64,000 nucleotides of DNA from Actinobacillus porcinus. Lineage in GTDB: Bacteria; Pseudomonadota; Gammaproteobacteria; Enterobacterales; Pasteurellaceae. Below, piece by piece: positions 28,701 through 34,513 of the stretch (position 1 is its first letter; every line of letters starts with the position of its first letter). The position numbers and the translations under genes were made by a program. Location of the stretch: positions 62,001-126,000 of the forward strand of contig NZ_CABFKI010000002.1 of the NCBI RefSeq assembly GCF_901764995.1, given 5' to 3'. Below the pieces are notes generated by a model. The model made no database searches. It was not told the DNA's origin and was given only the letters and a program-made list of their open reading frames with translations.

Positions 28701-29530
28701 CAGTAACAGGTGAAAACTCAATTGCTATCGGTACAGGCAACCAAGTGGCAGCGTCAAAATCAGGTGCATTCGGTGACCCTAACATCATCATGAATACAAC
28801 ATCAGATAACGTTGTAGTATCAGGCAGCTATGCGATCGGTAACGATAACGTGATTAACTCAAGCAATACATTTGTATTGGGTAATGATGTTAATAACAAA
28901 CTTGATGCAAACGGTAAGATTACCGGTCAAGCAGCAGGCAACACTGTTGAAAACTCTGTTTACTTAGGTAATAAGTCAACAGCAACAGCGGGTGATGGTA
29001 GCGCAACAGGTACCCTCAAAAACTTAAAACAAGATGGTACACAAGGTTCAACCACAACGGCAGGCTCAACAGGTACTGTTTCTACTGCGAAAGTGGGTAA
29101 CATGACTTACGGTGGCTTCGCCGGTGCGAAAGCAGACGGTGTGGTTTCTGTTGGTGCTGCAGGTAACGAGCGCCGTGTTCAAAATGTGGCGGCAGGTGAA
29201 ATCTCTGCAACCTCAACAGATGCGATCAACGGTAGCCAGTTATACAGCGTGGCAAAAGGCGTGGATCAACTTGATGGTAAAGTAAATCGTATGAACCGCA
29301 AACTACGTAGTGGTATTGCAGCGGCAACAGCGATGACTAACATTCCACAAGTTACCTTACCGGGTAAAAGCGCGTTGGGTGCCGGCGTGGGTAGCTATGA
29401 CGGTCAAGGCGCACTTGCTGTGGGTTACTCAAGAATGTCTGACAACGGTCGCATTATCTTGAAATTGTCTGCAGGCGCAAGCACGCAAGGCAAATATAAC
29501 GCAGGTGCAGGCGTTGCGGTACAATGGTAA
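22736..29530 (+). CDS. Body of the trimeric autotransporter adhesin (head, stalk, membrane anchor)
   Basis: A 2264-residue frame with the full build of a trimeric autotransporter. The head consists of many YadA-type repeats (AIAIG, AVALG and related 14-residue units) up to about residue 400, with neck-like segments GNVSATSTEAINGSQLY and DAVNVAQLKKVV. A stalk of twenty 7-residue repeats follows, then large duplicated modules with collagen-like GKDG stretches, then a Thr/Asp/Gly-rich region. A second head lies near the end (TAVGYQATASGTNALAMG), followed by the neck ISATSTDAINGSQLYSVAKGV. The C-terminal YadA anchor (about the last 75 residues, ending GAGVAVQW) forms the outer-membrane barrel. 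It would bind host cells or matrix; EmaA of Aggregatibacter is a functional analogue. The upstream frameshift separates it from its signal peptide. Confidence 0.93.
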   Translation: MNATATDDNTVAIGANAIVQNSEKVGGLAIGKGANATGKGASAIGTSSVANAIYASAYGDTTKVYAERAIAIGLASNISAGSTNATLLGSHATIGENSVRAVSLGSGNNVSSANATALGSGITIGTGLANSVVLGANSGTGGSHAIANETGATVNGVSYSGFAGTVNSTGNFVSVGTNATGGQRKIINVAAGNVSATSTEAINGSQLYMVANELKNQMGSSSIKYFSVKSTNANNQNNNGASGDNAIAIGPNATAQGNQAIAIGLNSASAAGKANTVAIGNNASVSGDSGTAMGNAARSAKDALALGVLANATAERATAVGPVANALAGNATAVGNQANATSTFATAIGDQAVANISRGVALGAGSVTTRDIATTGGYDILTNKASTITDKTWKANAAAVSVGNATHTRQIVNVAAGSEDTDAVNVAQLKKVVESRADSTRTYTFSIENGASAQANTSGNADTWNLTTNDSLTFGASGDLNVTTDGAGKIVYGLSSTFSDKINTIETTANQAKATADTAKATADTAKATADTAKATADDAKATADTAKATADTAKATADTAKATADTAKATADDAKATADTAKATADDAKATADTAKATANDAKATADTAKATADDAKATADTAKATADDAKATADTAKATADDAKATADDAKAIAGTGKDGKDGSTGTAGAAGQGLTGKDGLNGKDLTTKVNALRNGEAGSVVYTDADGNRLVKANNGQYYPAAQVGEDGEPLAGAKPEANPIASVVNPDGSTTAPTTMGNVKSNIGPNNGAGPITANDAKTAVTDLLDDTTGLNNVATVGDLQAIAQAGLDFTGNNNATTVHRALGTKLTVEGEGSTEAGWTGKSTAANNLYVEADATNNKLVVKMASDLANLTSVAVVDPADPTKSTTLKPTGTTVKDGNKEATYGVDGIGLKGDDGVTTTLGRDKDGNLTVKKGDEPAVALATQGISGNGADAKDGSNGTTGASVTGPTGKDGLNGKDLTTKVNALRNGEAGSVVYTDADGNRLVKANNGQYYPADQVEDNGEPKADATPVKNPIASVVNPDGSTTAPTTMGNVKSTIGLNGKDANGPIGAEAAKNAVAGTDGQSGLLAKKGAELNNAATVGDLQAIAQAGLDFTGNNAAEDKDVHRPLGTKLTIEGETTNANQTKADFGATAANNIHVESKGDENKLVISLTEDLKGINSVDFKPAEITNPDGSTTYAKANISSKGNTYTETDKDGKPVENGKTASYGLNGTEMVETDAEGNKSVSTTTAKGTDIKETAKDGSEKTASYKVGGTELKETAADGTEKAASYKVDGTTLEEVAADGTEKSAEYKVDGSKVTVVDPTTGETKETTMDADGTHATVKDKDGNTTKSADYTADGSTVKTVDPTTGEAKESTYGADGLSTKALDKDGNVTSETTVTPEGVNLYGKDGKDGKDAEPVASLTNKVDENGNNNPSLAFAKDGKGDDAKGTGSVTGLKDIERNLDGTAKDRTAAANAGYVDDRLKEMNDGKPFEYFDKDGNQVVRGKDGNFYDPKDLEGKVYDTTAGKYYPAKADGTADTAQTPVKGKPASEVVIKAMPNEAGPVAMGNVGSGLGLEAYNGKPGADGKTVPAKYDATNADNVKAAQGAADKLYALDGDKLNNVVTAGDLQALAVAGLDFTGNNNATTVHRALGSKLTVEGEGAWNGQNSAANNLYVQADAANNKLVVKMNENLTGINSVDFKPTEITNPDGSKTYAKASMSSAGNTYVETDKDGKAVPNGKSATYGLNGSTLADGKGNVTDMTAAGTNVVDAAGNSATYGANGSKVADAAGNTANYGANGLTVADKDGNPAITLVNNASGPSLNFAKNADGTGTGKITGVAAGDITPDSTDVVTGAQVYALSGGNNVTINPADGSTTSTAKDKDGNIIMTTDENGNQVEKQYTLTTYNVEGQTEFVTNSVITAVHNMNEQGIKFFHTNDDKVTPVDQTGPNGIDSSASGAYATAVGYQATASGTNALAMGKGATVTGENSIAIGTGNQVAASKSGAFGDPNIIMNTTSDNVVVSGSYAIGNDNVINSSNTFVLGNDVNNKLDANGKITGQAAGNTVENSVYLGNKSTATAGDGSATGTLKNLKQDGTQGSTTTAGSTGTVSTAKVGNMTYGGFAGAKADGVVSVGAAGNERRVQNVAAGEISATSTDAINGSQLYSVAKGVDQLDGKVNRMNRKLRSGIAAATAMTNIPQVTLPGKSALGAGVGSYDGQGALAVGYSRMSDNGRIILKLSAGASTQGKYNAGAGVAVQW
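24269..24688 (+). repeat. Twenty tandem 21-bp repeats encoding AKATAD(T/D)
   Basis: Twenty consecutive 7-residue units, AKATADT or AKATADD (one AKATAND), 420 bases in all. The DNA units are similar but vary at third positions, which should slow slippage. The heptad period suits a trimeric coiled-coil stalk with alanine in the core. The minus strand is also open here, an effect of the repeat composition only. Confidence 0.92.
24765..26110 (+). repeat. Duplicated stalk module within the adhesin
   Basis: Two nearly identical blocks begin at about 24765 and 25659 with GKDGLNGKDLTTKVNALRNG and continue through SVVYTDADGNRL, NPIASVVNPDGS and GDLQAIAQAGLDFTGNN. A third, partial copy of the end of the block lies near 27625-27730. 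DNA identity is high over more than 130 bases in places, so the blocks are recent duplications or are kept alike by recombination. Confidence 0.85.
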
Positions 29531-29556
29531 TCCGTTAGCCTAGCTAACTAATTAAA

Positions 29557-29590
29557 TAAAACCCTATCGAATTTTTCGGTAGGGTTTTTT
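29557..29590 (+). terminator. Adhesin gene terminator
   Basis: ACCCTA (29561-29566) pairs with TAGGGT near 29580-29585, flanked by A residues before and six T after, 27 bases past the adhesin stop codon. Confidence 0.88.
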
Positions 29591-29692
29591 GTTGCTACAT
29601 AATTATCGTAAGGCAATGAATATAGGCAATGTGCTCTATGTTTGGATTTGTGATATACTTCGCGCGATATTTTTTACTCGAGACGTTTTACA

Positions 29693-30520
29693 ATGCGAGA
29701 TCCACTTCAATATTATTTTCTTGAAATGCGCGAGCATTATCTCCATGTGCCTTATTTAAACCAACAACGCCGAATTCGTGTATTATTGCCGAAAGGCTAC
29801 CGCGAAGAAGCCGGGCATTATCCTGTTCTTTATATGCACGATGGGCAAAATGTTTTTTACAGCAAAGAATCTTATTCGGGCTATTCTTGGAAAGTTATCC
29901 CGACCATTAAGCATCATAAAGAGTTCCCTAAACTTATTATTGTGGGGATTGATAATGCCGGCGCGGATCGTCTTGATGAATATGGTCCTTGGCAAACAGA
30001 TACCGGTTCAACCCCTGATACACAAAATGCCGGTGGTTATGGGATGGCGTATGGTCGCTGGGTGGTGGAAACCGTAAAACCTTTTATTGATCAACATTAT
30101 CGAACAAAGCGAGATCGTGAACATACGTTGCTGGCAGGGAGTTCGATGGGCGGCATTATTACCGCATATATGGGGGCGGAATATCCCGAGATCTTTGGTC
30201 ATTTAGGGGTCTTTTCTTTGGCGTCATGGTTTAGCGAACCGGCGTTTATGGGCTTTATCCATTCCCATCCGTTAAATCAATCAAGCAAGGTCTTTATCCA
30301 AGTGGGAACCAATGAAGGCGATGACGCGGATGCGATGTTTATCTCCAATATGAACCAAGCTTATATTGATTGTACATTGCGTTATTACCAAGCGTTGTTA
30401 CGGACAGGGCATCCGATTGACAATATTCGTCTGAAAATTATGGCAAATGAAATTCACCATGAAATGCATTGGGCAGATCATTTCGTAGAGTTTTTACGGT
30501 TTTCGTTGTTAAATCGGTAG
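29693..30520 (+). CDS. Putative esterase, alpha/beta-hydrolase (esterase D type)
   Basis: A 275-residue cytosolic hydrolase of the esterase-D-like group. The nucleophile elbow GSSMGG is at 149-154 with Ser151 as the expected nucleophile. PVLYMHDGQNVF (44-55) forms the oxyanion region common to this family, and the C-terminal EIHHEMHWADH holds the likely catalytic His. No signal peptide is visible. It stands alone after the adhesin terminator. The substrate is unknown; carboxylesterase, acyl-CoA thioesterase or siderophore esterase are all possible. The alpha/beta-hydrolase class is firm. Confidence 0.85.
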   Translation: MRDPLQYYFLEMREHYLHVPYLNQQRRIRVLLPKGYREEAGHYPVLYMHDGQNVFYSKESYSGYSWKVIPTIKHHKEFPKLIIVGIDNAGADRLDEYGPWQTDTGSTPDTQNAGGYGMAYGRWVVETVKPFIDQHYRTKRDREHTLLAGSSMGGIITAYMGAEYPEIFGHLGVFSLASWFSEPAFMGFIHSHPLNQSSKVFIQVGTNEGDDADAMFISNMNQAYIDCTLRYYQALLRTGHPIDNIRLKIMANEIHHEMHWADHFVEFLRFSLLNR

Positions 30521-30558
30521 GTTTTTGGGGGGGAAATATTTTTGCCCCCAAATAATCT

Positions 30559-30628
30559 GGTGTAATAGGCAAAGTAATTGCTATTACTCAGACCGCTGAC
30601 AAACATCTAGACCTCTCGCTAGATGTTT
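30559..30628. repeat. Two dyads after the esterase gene
   Basis: GTAATAG (30562-30568) faces CTATTAC (30581-30587), a member of the TGTAATAG palindrome family. AAACATCTAG (30601-30610) and CTAGATGTTT (30619-30628) form a perfect 10-bp stem around an 8-base loop, just upstream of the transposase remnant. Confidence 0.65.
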
Positions 30629-30633
30629 GATCT

Positions 30634-30978
30634 AATAGGCATATCGAAAATCCAAAAGCCGAAAGGTTGATAACCCGACACATCTAAGCCGCAATGGACA
30701 ACGCCAATGTAGTCAGACTGTCAGAACAAGGGAAAAAACTCTACAAACGCCGAGCGGAAACCGTCGAGCGCAGCTTTGCAGACGCCAAGCAACACCACGG
30801 ACATCGCTACGCCCGTTACAGAGGGTTATCGAAAGTACAAATGCAATGCTTCCTTGCGGCAATGGCGCAAAATATCAAGAAGATAGCCCTTGTGCTCTGG
30901 GCTTTTTTACGCTTTTTATGGCTTATTCTTCACCAATATGCGGTAATGGCAAAGAAATCCCCAAAACTGACCGCTTAA
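30634..30978 (+). pseudogene. Transposase C-terminal remnant (IS1182-like)
   Basis: The frame from 30634 reads HIENPKAERLITRHI, an in-frame TAA, then AAMDNANVVRLSEQGKK and a block YKRRAETVERSFADAKQHHG that is characteristic of the end of IS1182-type DDE transposases, with the catalytic Glu in VERSFADAK. The last part is hydrophobic (KIALVLWAFLRFLWLIL). The N-terminal portion with the first two catalytic Asp residues is missing and no inverted repeats are visible, so the element is dead. The ATG at 30694 gives a 94-residue frame that is unlikely to be functional. Confidence 0.75.
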
Positions 30979-31125
30979 GTGGCTATTTAAAGTAAAATGC
31001 AAAAGAAAGAGATAAAACAGCAAAATAAACCTACCTTTGGCAGGAAGCCTGAAAAGGTGGGTTTGTATCGGGGAGAAAGCGTAGTCAGAAATTCTCTTTT
31101 TCTGACCGCACTATAATAGAAAAGA

Positions 31126-31153
31126 TTGCATTTTCTCGATTTGTCGTTAAAAT
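31126..31153 (+). promoter_or_regulatory. rpsO promoter
   Basis: TTGCAT (31126-31131) and TAAAAT (31148-31153), 16 bases apart, about 75 bases upstream of rpsO. The rest of the gap from 30979 holds a hairpin with AAACCTACCTTT (near 31028-31052), which may end the upstream unit, and an uptake-type core. Confidence 0.6.
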
Positions 31154-31227
31154 ACACACTTCCTTGTCATCGCTGAATTAGAGATCGGCGAATGATGTAT
31201 CATTAACTTACTTTTTAGGAGTAAAAA

Positions 31228-31497
31228 ATGTCTCTAAGCGTAGAACAAAAAGCTGCCATCGTTGCAGAATTCGGTCGTGATGCGAAAGATACTGGTTCAT
31301 CAGAAGTTCAAATCGCGTTATTAACTGCTCAAATCAACCACCTTCAAGGTCACTTTGCTGAGCATAAAAAAGACCACCACGGTCGTCGTGGCTTATTAGG
31401 TATGGTTTCTCGTCGTCGTAAATTATTAGACTACTTAAAACGTACTGATTTAGCTAAATATTCTGAAACTATCGCGCGTTTAGGTTTACGCCGCTAA
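31228..31497 (+). CDS. rpsO: 30S ribosomal protein S15
   Basis: An 89-residue primary 16S rRNA-binding protein of the small subunit platform, full length. The S15 signature [21 protein letters not shown] and [12 protein letters not shown] are intact. A good ribosome site TTTTTAGGAG precedes the ATG. In many bacteria pnp follows rpsO; here a terminator and tRNA-Ser follow instead. S15 represses its own translation in E. coli through a leader pseudoknot; I did not test for one here. Confidence 0.98.
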   Translation: MSLSVEQKAAIVAEFGRDAKDTGSSEVQIALLTAQINHLQGHFAEHKKDHHGRRGLLGMVSRRRKLLDYLKRTDLAKYSETIARLGLRR

Positions 31498-31518
31498 TTT
31501 TCAAATATTACCGATTTT

Positions 31519-31545
31519 AAAGCGTCCATTTTGGGCGCTTTTTTA
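31519..31545 (+). terminator. rpsO terminator
   Basis: AAGCG-CC (31520-31527) pairs with GG-CGCTT (31533-31540), followed by TTTTTT, 22 bases after the rpsO stop. Confidence 0.85.
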
Positions 31546-31639
31546 TTGCTGTCACCAAATGCTTTCAATATCTTAAAAGCGCGGTGAATTTCACATTGAT
31601 TTAAAAAACAGCAATTAAACACTTTTTTTATTTTCTCGC

Positions 31640-31668
31640 TTGACAGGTTGGCACGAAATCCGTATTAT
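31640..31668 (+). promoter_or_regulatory. tRNA-Ser promoter
   Basis: A consensus TTGACA (31640-31645) and TATTAT (31663-31668) with 17-base spacing end 17 bases before the tRNA gene. Confidence 0.8.
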
Positions 31669-31685
31669 TCACCACCGTTAACCGC

Positions 31686-31775
31686 GGAAGAATGGCAGAG
31701 CGGTTGAATGCACCGGTCTTGAAAACCGGCGTGGATGCGAGTCCACCCTGAGTTCGAATCTCAGTTCTTCCGCCA
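31686..31775 (+). tRNA. tRNA-Ser (UGA)
   Basis: A 90-base tRNA with the long variable arm of class II tRNAs. The acceptor GGAAGAA pairs with TTCTTCC and is followed by GCCA. The anticodon stem CCGGT/ACCGG encloses CTTGAAA, giving anticodon TGA at 31720-31722. It is another expected substrate of the TrhP/CmoB wobble modification. Confidence 0.96.
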
Positions 31776-31785
31776 TATTATTCAG

Positions 31786-31816
31786 AAAAACCGTTATCGA
31801 GAGATAACGGTTTTTT
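31786..31816 (+). terminator. tRNA-Ser terminator
   Basis: AAAAACCGTTATC, loop GAGA, GATAACGGTTTTTT: a strong terminator 11 bases after the tRNA. Confidence 0.92.
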
Positions 31817-31873
31817 GCTTTTATCTGATTTAAGGTGGTGAGCCACCGTTTAATGGAGTATGATTTTATTAAA

Positions 31874-32305
31874 TCAGCGTAATCCCCAAAAATCAAATAA
31901 CCATTCACCACTTGGTTGCTTGATTGCATGCATTGTTTTTCTGGTGGTTTCTTCACTCTGTGGCGAAATATAAACGACCTGAAATTCTACTGTATTAGCA
32001 GCCAACTTCTTAATTCCATCTATACGTAACACATTCAAGCAACCTGATTTATGATGAAACATAAGATGCTGTGGCATACCTAAGCCATTAGGTTCGGAAC
32101 TATCGGGATCGCTGTAAGCAGAAAGAGTGCTTGTTGGAGTATTACAAGCGATTAATGCAACATATTTTGAAATAGCAGGTTTAGCCTGATTAAATAGTGC
32201 TTTGGCATTGCTGTTTGGCTTTGCATTATTAACAGCAGCATCAACAGATGCTTGTGCAGACGATGAAACACCTGCCCCTGAAAGGGCTGAATTTACAGAA
32301 CGCAA
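31874..32305 (-). CDS. Hypothetical protein, possibly N-terminally truncated
   Basis: A 143-residue frame with a TTG as the only plausible start; the frame runs a little further up to a stop, without an ATG. The sequence begins ALRSVNSALSGAGVSSSAQ, a Ser/Ala-rich segment like the mature start of an exported or lipid-anchored protein, and ends in a compact part with TVEFQVVYISPQSEETTRK and GEWLFDFWGLR. I do not recognise the family. The missing signal sequence suggests that the 5' end was lost or frameshifted; the flanking palindromic repeat at 32412-32445 may mark the break. It could be a decayed gene. Confidence 0.45.
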   Translation of the reverse strand: MRSVNSALSGAGVSSSAQASVDAAVNNAKPNSNAKALFNQAKPAISKYVALIACNTPTSTLSAYSDPDSSEPNGLGMPQHLMFHHKSGCLNVLRIDGIKKLAANTVEFQVVYISPQSEETTRKTMHAIKQPSGEWLFDFWGLR

Positions 32306-32411
32306 TGCCCCATTTACGGTTGAAAGAGTATTTATAAATTAGCCATAGGACTAGGTTGTTCTGCTACTGATTTGATGAAAAAGACCGAGGAAATACTCCA
32401 AAAACTAGATG

Positions 32412-32445
32412 AGATGTAATAGACAAAATAGTTGCTATTACATCT
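32412..32445. repeat. TGTAATAG palindrome
   Basis: AGATGTAATAG (32412-32422) pairs with CTATTACATCT (32435-32445) around the loop ACAAAATAGTTG. The same core and nearly the same loop occur at 12134-12165, with the outer base pairs changed on both sides. It forms part of a 328-base gap (32306-32633) that otherwise holds the toxin-antitoxin operator. Confidence 0.75.
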
Positions 32446-32574
32446 TAAATAGCTTCATCGAAAGACCTTGCCCTGTCTCAAAGGGAATAAAATAGAATGA
32501 AAGATTTATTCGGGTATCTTGTTCAATTACTGCATAATGCTGCAAAAATTTAGTATTTAGCTGGTTAATGTTGC

Positions 32575-32618
32575 ATACACAATCAATATACATTATGGTT
32601 TGTGTATTGATTGTATAT
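32575..32618 (+). promoter_or_regulatory. Operator palindrome of the toxin-antitoxin pair
   Basis: ATACACAATCAATATAC (32575-32591) and GTGTATTGATTGTATAT (32602-32618) form a near-perfect 17-bp inverted repeat with a 10-base spacer, ending 15 bases before the antitoxin ATG. DUF1778-type antitoxins are DNA-binding proteins that repress their own operon, often together with the toxin, so this is the expected binding site. Confidence 0.75.
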
Positions 32619-32633
32619 CTTCGGAGAATAACT

Positions 32634-32897
32634 ATGCGTACAGCAGCCATTAATTTAAGAGTTCACCCTATGCAACGGGATATGATTGATTATGCGGCTT
32701 CTCTGCTTGGCAAAAGTCGTTCTGATTTTATGTTAGACGTTGCTTACACCTATGCGCAAAATGTGATTTTAGATAGAACGGTATTTCAATTAGATAGCGA
32801 AAAATTTAACCGCTTTATTGAAGTGCTTGAACAGCCAACAGAAGAAAATGCAGGATTAGCCAAATTAATGGCGGTAAAAGCCCCTTGGGAGGCATAA
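32634..32897 (+). CDS. DUF1778 antitoxin, TacA-like
   Basis: An 87-residue antitoxin of the DUF1778 family. The N-terminal half (residues 1-50; AAINLRVHPMQRDMIDYAASLLGKSRSDFML) is a ribbon-helix-helix DNA-binding domain. The C-terminal part (FNRFIEVLEQPTEENAGLAKLM) is the segment that wraps the GNAT toxin. An upstream extension to 32568 is open, but the ATG at 32634 has GGAG 8 bases before it and gives the family length. Its stop overlaps the toxin start by one base. A large palindrome in front suggests autorepression. Confidence 0.88.
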   Translation: MRTAAINLRVHPMQRDMIDYAASLLGKSRSDFMLDVAYTYAQNVILDRTVFQLDSEKFNRFIEVLEQPTEENAGLAKLMAVKAPWEA

Positions 32898-33364
32898 TGT
32901 ATTCTGCACCTGAATTATTGAATGCCACTCATCATTTAGACGATTTTGATTGTGGCGAAGAAGCCTTAAATAGTTGGTTAAAACGCAACGCATTGAAAAA
33001 TCAACAAAATCAAGCAAGCCGTACTTTTGTGATTTGTCAGAATAATAACGTTGTTGGTTTCTATGCTTTAGCGGCCGGATCAGTAAGCCATCAATTTGTA
33101 TCAGGTGGATTAAGACGAAATATGCCGGATCCTATTCCTGTTGTCGTTTTAGGTCGATTAGCCATTGATTTAACTCATCAGGGGCAACAATTGGGGGCAG
33201 CATTATTAAAAGACTCTGTTTTGAGAGCAAGCGCAGTTTCTCAGCAGGTGGAGGTTAAAGCGTTGTTGGTTCACGCATTGAATGATAAGGCGAAAGCGTT
33301 TTACCTAAATTATGGTTTTCAAGTTTCACCTATTGATGATTTGATTTTGTTATTGAAATTATAA
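32897..33364 (+). CDS. GNAT-family toxin, TacT-like
   Basis: A 155-residue acetyltransferase that, by analogy with TacT and AtaT, acetylates the amino group of aminoacyl-tRNA and blocks translation when free of antitoxin. It starts MYSAPELLNATHHLDDFDCG, with the family's FDCGEEALNSWL block at about 20-31. VVLGRLAIDLTHQGQQLGAALL (near 84-105) holds the acetyl-CoA binding loop (QGQQLG), and the C-terminal KAFYLNYGF carries the Tyr believed to act in catalysis. The ATG overlaps the antitoxin stop (TAATG), so translation is coupled. Which tRNA is attacked cannot be told. Confidence 0.9.
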   Translation: MYSAPELLNATHHLDDFDCGEEALNSWLKRNALKNQQNQASRTFVICQNNNVVGFYALAAGSVSHQFVSGGLRRNMPDPIPVVVLGRLAIDLTHQGQQLGAALLKDSVLRASAVSQQVEVKALLVHALNDKAKAFYLNYGFQVSPIDDLILLLKL

Positions 33365-33384
33365 GGCTTGTTGATGTTTTGTGC

Positions 33385-33407
33385 GTATAAAATATGCTAT
33401 TTTATAC
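33385..33407. repeat. AT-rich perfect palindrome after the toxin gene
   Basis: GTATAAAATA, loop TGC, TATTTTATAC: a perfect 10-bp dyad 20 bases after the toxin stop, possibly a weak terminator. Confidence 0.55.
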
Positions 33408-33467
33408 CTAGTATGCAAAATACGTATCAGGTTACGCCTAGTTGAGCAGCTCTGTCTCTCTAATTCT

Positions 33468-33521
33468 CAGCCCCAAAGGGGCTGATTTATGCATAACCCA
33501 GTATGGCTCTGCCATGCTGGG
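33468..33521. repeat. 54-base two-hairpin intergenic element
   Basis: CAGCCCC-AAA-GGGGCTG is followed by CCCAG-ATGG/CCAT-CTGGG. The reverse complement matches 21843-21896 at 51 of 54 positions, and two of the three differences are a paired change in the second stem (A-T here, G-C there) that keeps the hairpin. It stands at the end of cmoB. Confidence 0.8.
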
Positions 33522-33547
33522 ATATTGATACCCATGAAAAATTCACC

Positions 33548-34513
33548 TCACTTATTCGCCATAATCACCGCACGTTTTGGTGCGGGGTAGCCTTCGATAG
33601 TTTTGCTGTGGTCGGTTGGATCTAAGAAATCGATAAGGCTTTCGTTTTCGAGCCAATCGGTTTTGCGTTGTTCTTCAAGGCTGGTCACTTCCACATCCAC
33701 ACAACGTACATTTTCAAATCCGCATTTTTCTAACCAATTGATTAAGCAAGGCACAGATGGGATGAAATACACATTTTTCATTTTGGCATAGCGTTCAGCA
33801 GGCACGAGAGCGGTATGTTCATCGCCGTCAACAACCAGTGTTTCTAACACCAATTCACCGCCTTTGCGTAATTGGTTTTTCAGTTGGGTTAAATGATCCA
33901 ACGGCGATTTACGGTGGTAAAGCACGCCCATAGAGAAGACCGTATCAAATACGCCTAGCGGTTGCATTTGTTCGATGCCTAAGGGAATTAAGTTGGCACG
34001 GCGGTCGTTGTTGAGTAATTTGCGTACGGCTTCAAATTGGCAGAGGAAGAGTTCTGTTGGGTCAATGCCGACAACCATTTTTGCCCCTTCGCCAACCATA
34101 CGCCACATATGGTAACCACTGCCACAACCGACATCTAAAATGGTGCGATCTTTTAATGGGGCAAGATGGGGTAAAACACGATCCCATTTAAAATCGGAAC
34201 GCCATTCTGTATCAATATGGATACCGTGGAGATGATAAGGGCCTTTGCGCCAAGGCATCAGCTGTTTTAGATGATGAATAAGACGTTGTTTTTCGCCATC
34301 AGAGAGTGGCAAAGTGCGGTCGGATTTCACCGCACTTTTTAAATCAATTTGTTCCGCCGGCGTGTCGGGAAGAAACTCGATAACCTTTGCCCATTTGGCA
34401 TAATCACCATGGGTATTTTTTTCCCAATTTTTGAGCTGCAACGGTAAAGTTTCCAGCCAAGGCGATAACGCTGTGGTGGCGATTTGTTGATAAAATGGGC
34501 GAAAATCAATCAT
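33548..34513 (-). CDS. cmoB: tRNA U34 carboxymethyltransferase CmoB
   Basis: Transfers a carboxymethyl group from carboxy-SAM to 5-hydroxyuridine-34, making cmo5U in tRNAs for Ala, Val, Pro, Thr, Ser and Leu. The 321-residue length and start [10 protein letters not shown] fit. The SAM-binding motif DVGCGSGYH is at 127-135 and the family block [12 protein letters not shown] lies just before it. It overlaps the end of putP by 4 bases (ATGA), so the two are coupled, although their functions are unrelated. Residues 60-69 are encoded by an inverted pair of uptake cores (34311-34338). CmoA, which makes carboxy-SAM, is not in the window. TrhP, the preceding enzyme, is at 3.4 kb. Confidence 0.96.
   Translation of the reverse strand: MIDFRPFYQQIATTALSPWLETLPLQLKNWEKNTHGDYAKWAKVIEFLPDTPAEQIDLKSAVKSDRTLPLSDGEKQRLIHHLKQLMPWRKGPYHLHGIHIDTEWRSDFKWDRVLPHLAPLKDRTILDVGCGSGYHMWRMVGEGAKMVVGIDPTELFLCQFEAVRKLLNNDRRANLIPLGIEQMQPLGVFDTVFSMGVLYHRKSPLDHLTQLKNQLRKGGELVLETLVVDGDEHTALVPAERYAKMKNVYFIPSVPCLINWLEKCGFENVRCVDVEVTSLEEQRKTDWLENESLIDFLDPTDHSKTIEGYPAPKRAVIMANK

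Larger units (their letters stand above)
22410..29530 (+). pseudogene. Giant trimeric autotransporter adhesin gene, interrupted by a one-base frameshift
   Basis: The whole locus would encode about 2373 residues if the frame were restored. The first part (22410-22733) starts MNKIFKVIFNRATGKAVV, the extended signal peptide region typical of type V secretion, continues with a hydrophobic core (LLNIGAAATAAVLLGSMSVSL), and enters the YadA-like head with AIAIGAGSTASS. At GTGGGGCAGAGG (GGGG at 22691-22694) the frame is lost and stops at 22731-22733. One more G at this run would join it to AEAKAIGANATSLGMNATATDD and the long downstream frame. As sequenced, the body lacks a signal peptide and would not be exported. 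The cause may be phase variation at the G run, a fixed mutation, or a sequencing error. Confidence 0.85.

Noticed and set aside
22410-29530. Programmed -1 frameshifting that restores the adhesin
   Set aside because: The frame change would be -1 at GTGGGGC, but there is no classical slippery heptamer and no evident downstream pseudoknot; mutation or sequencing error is simpler.
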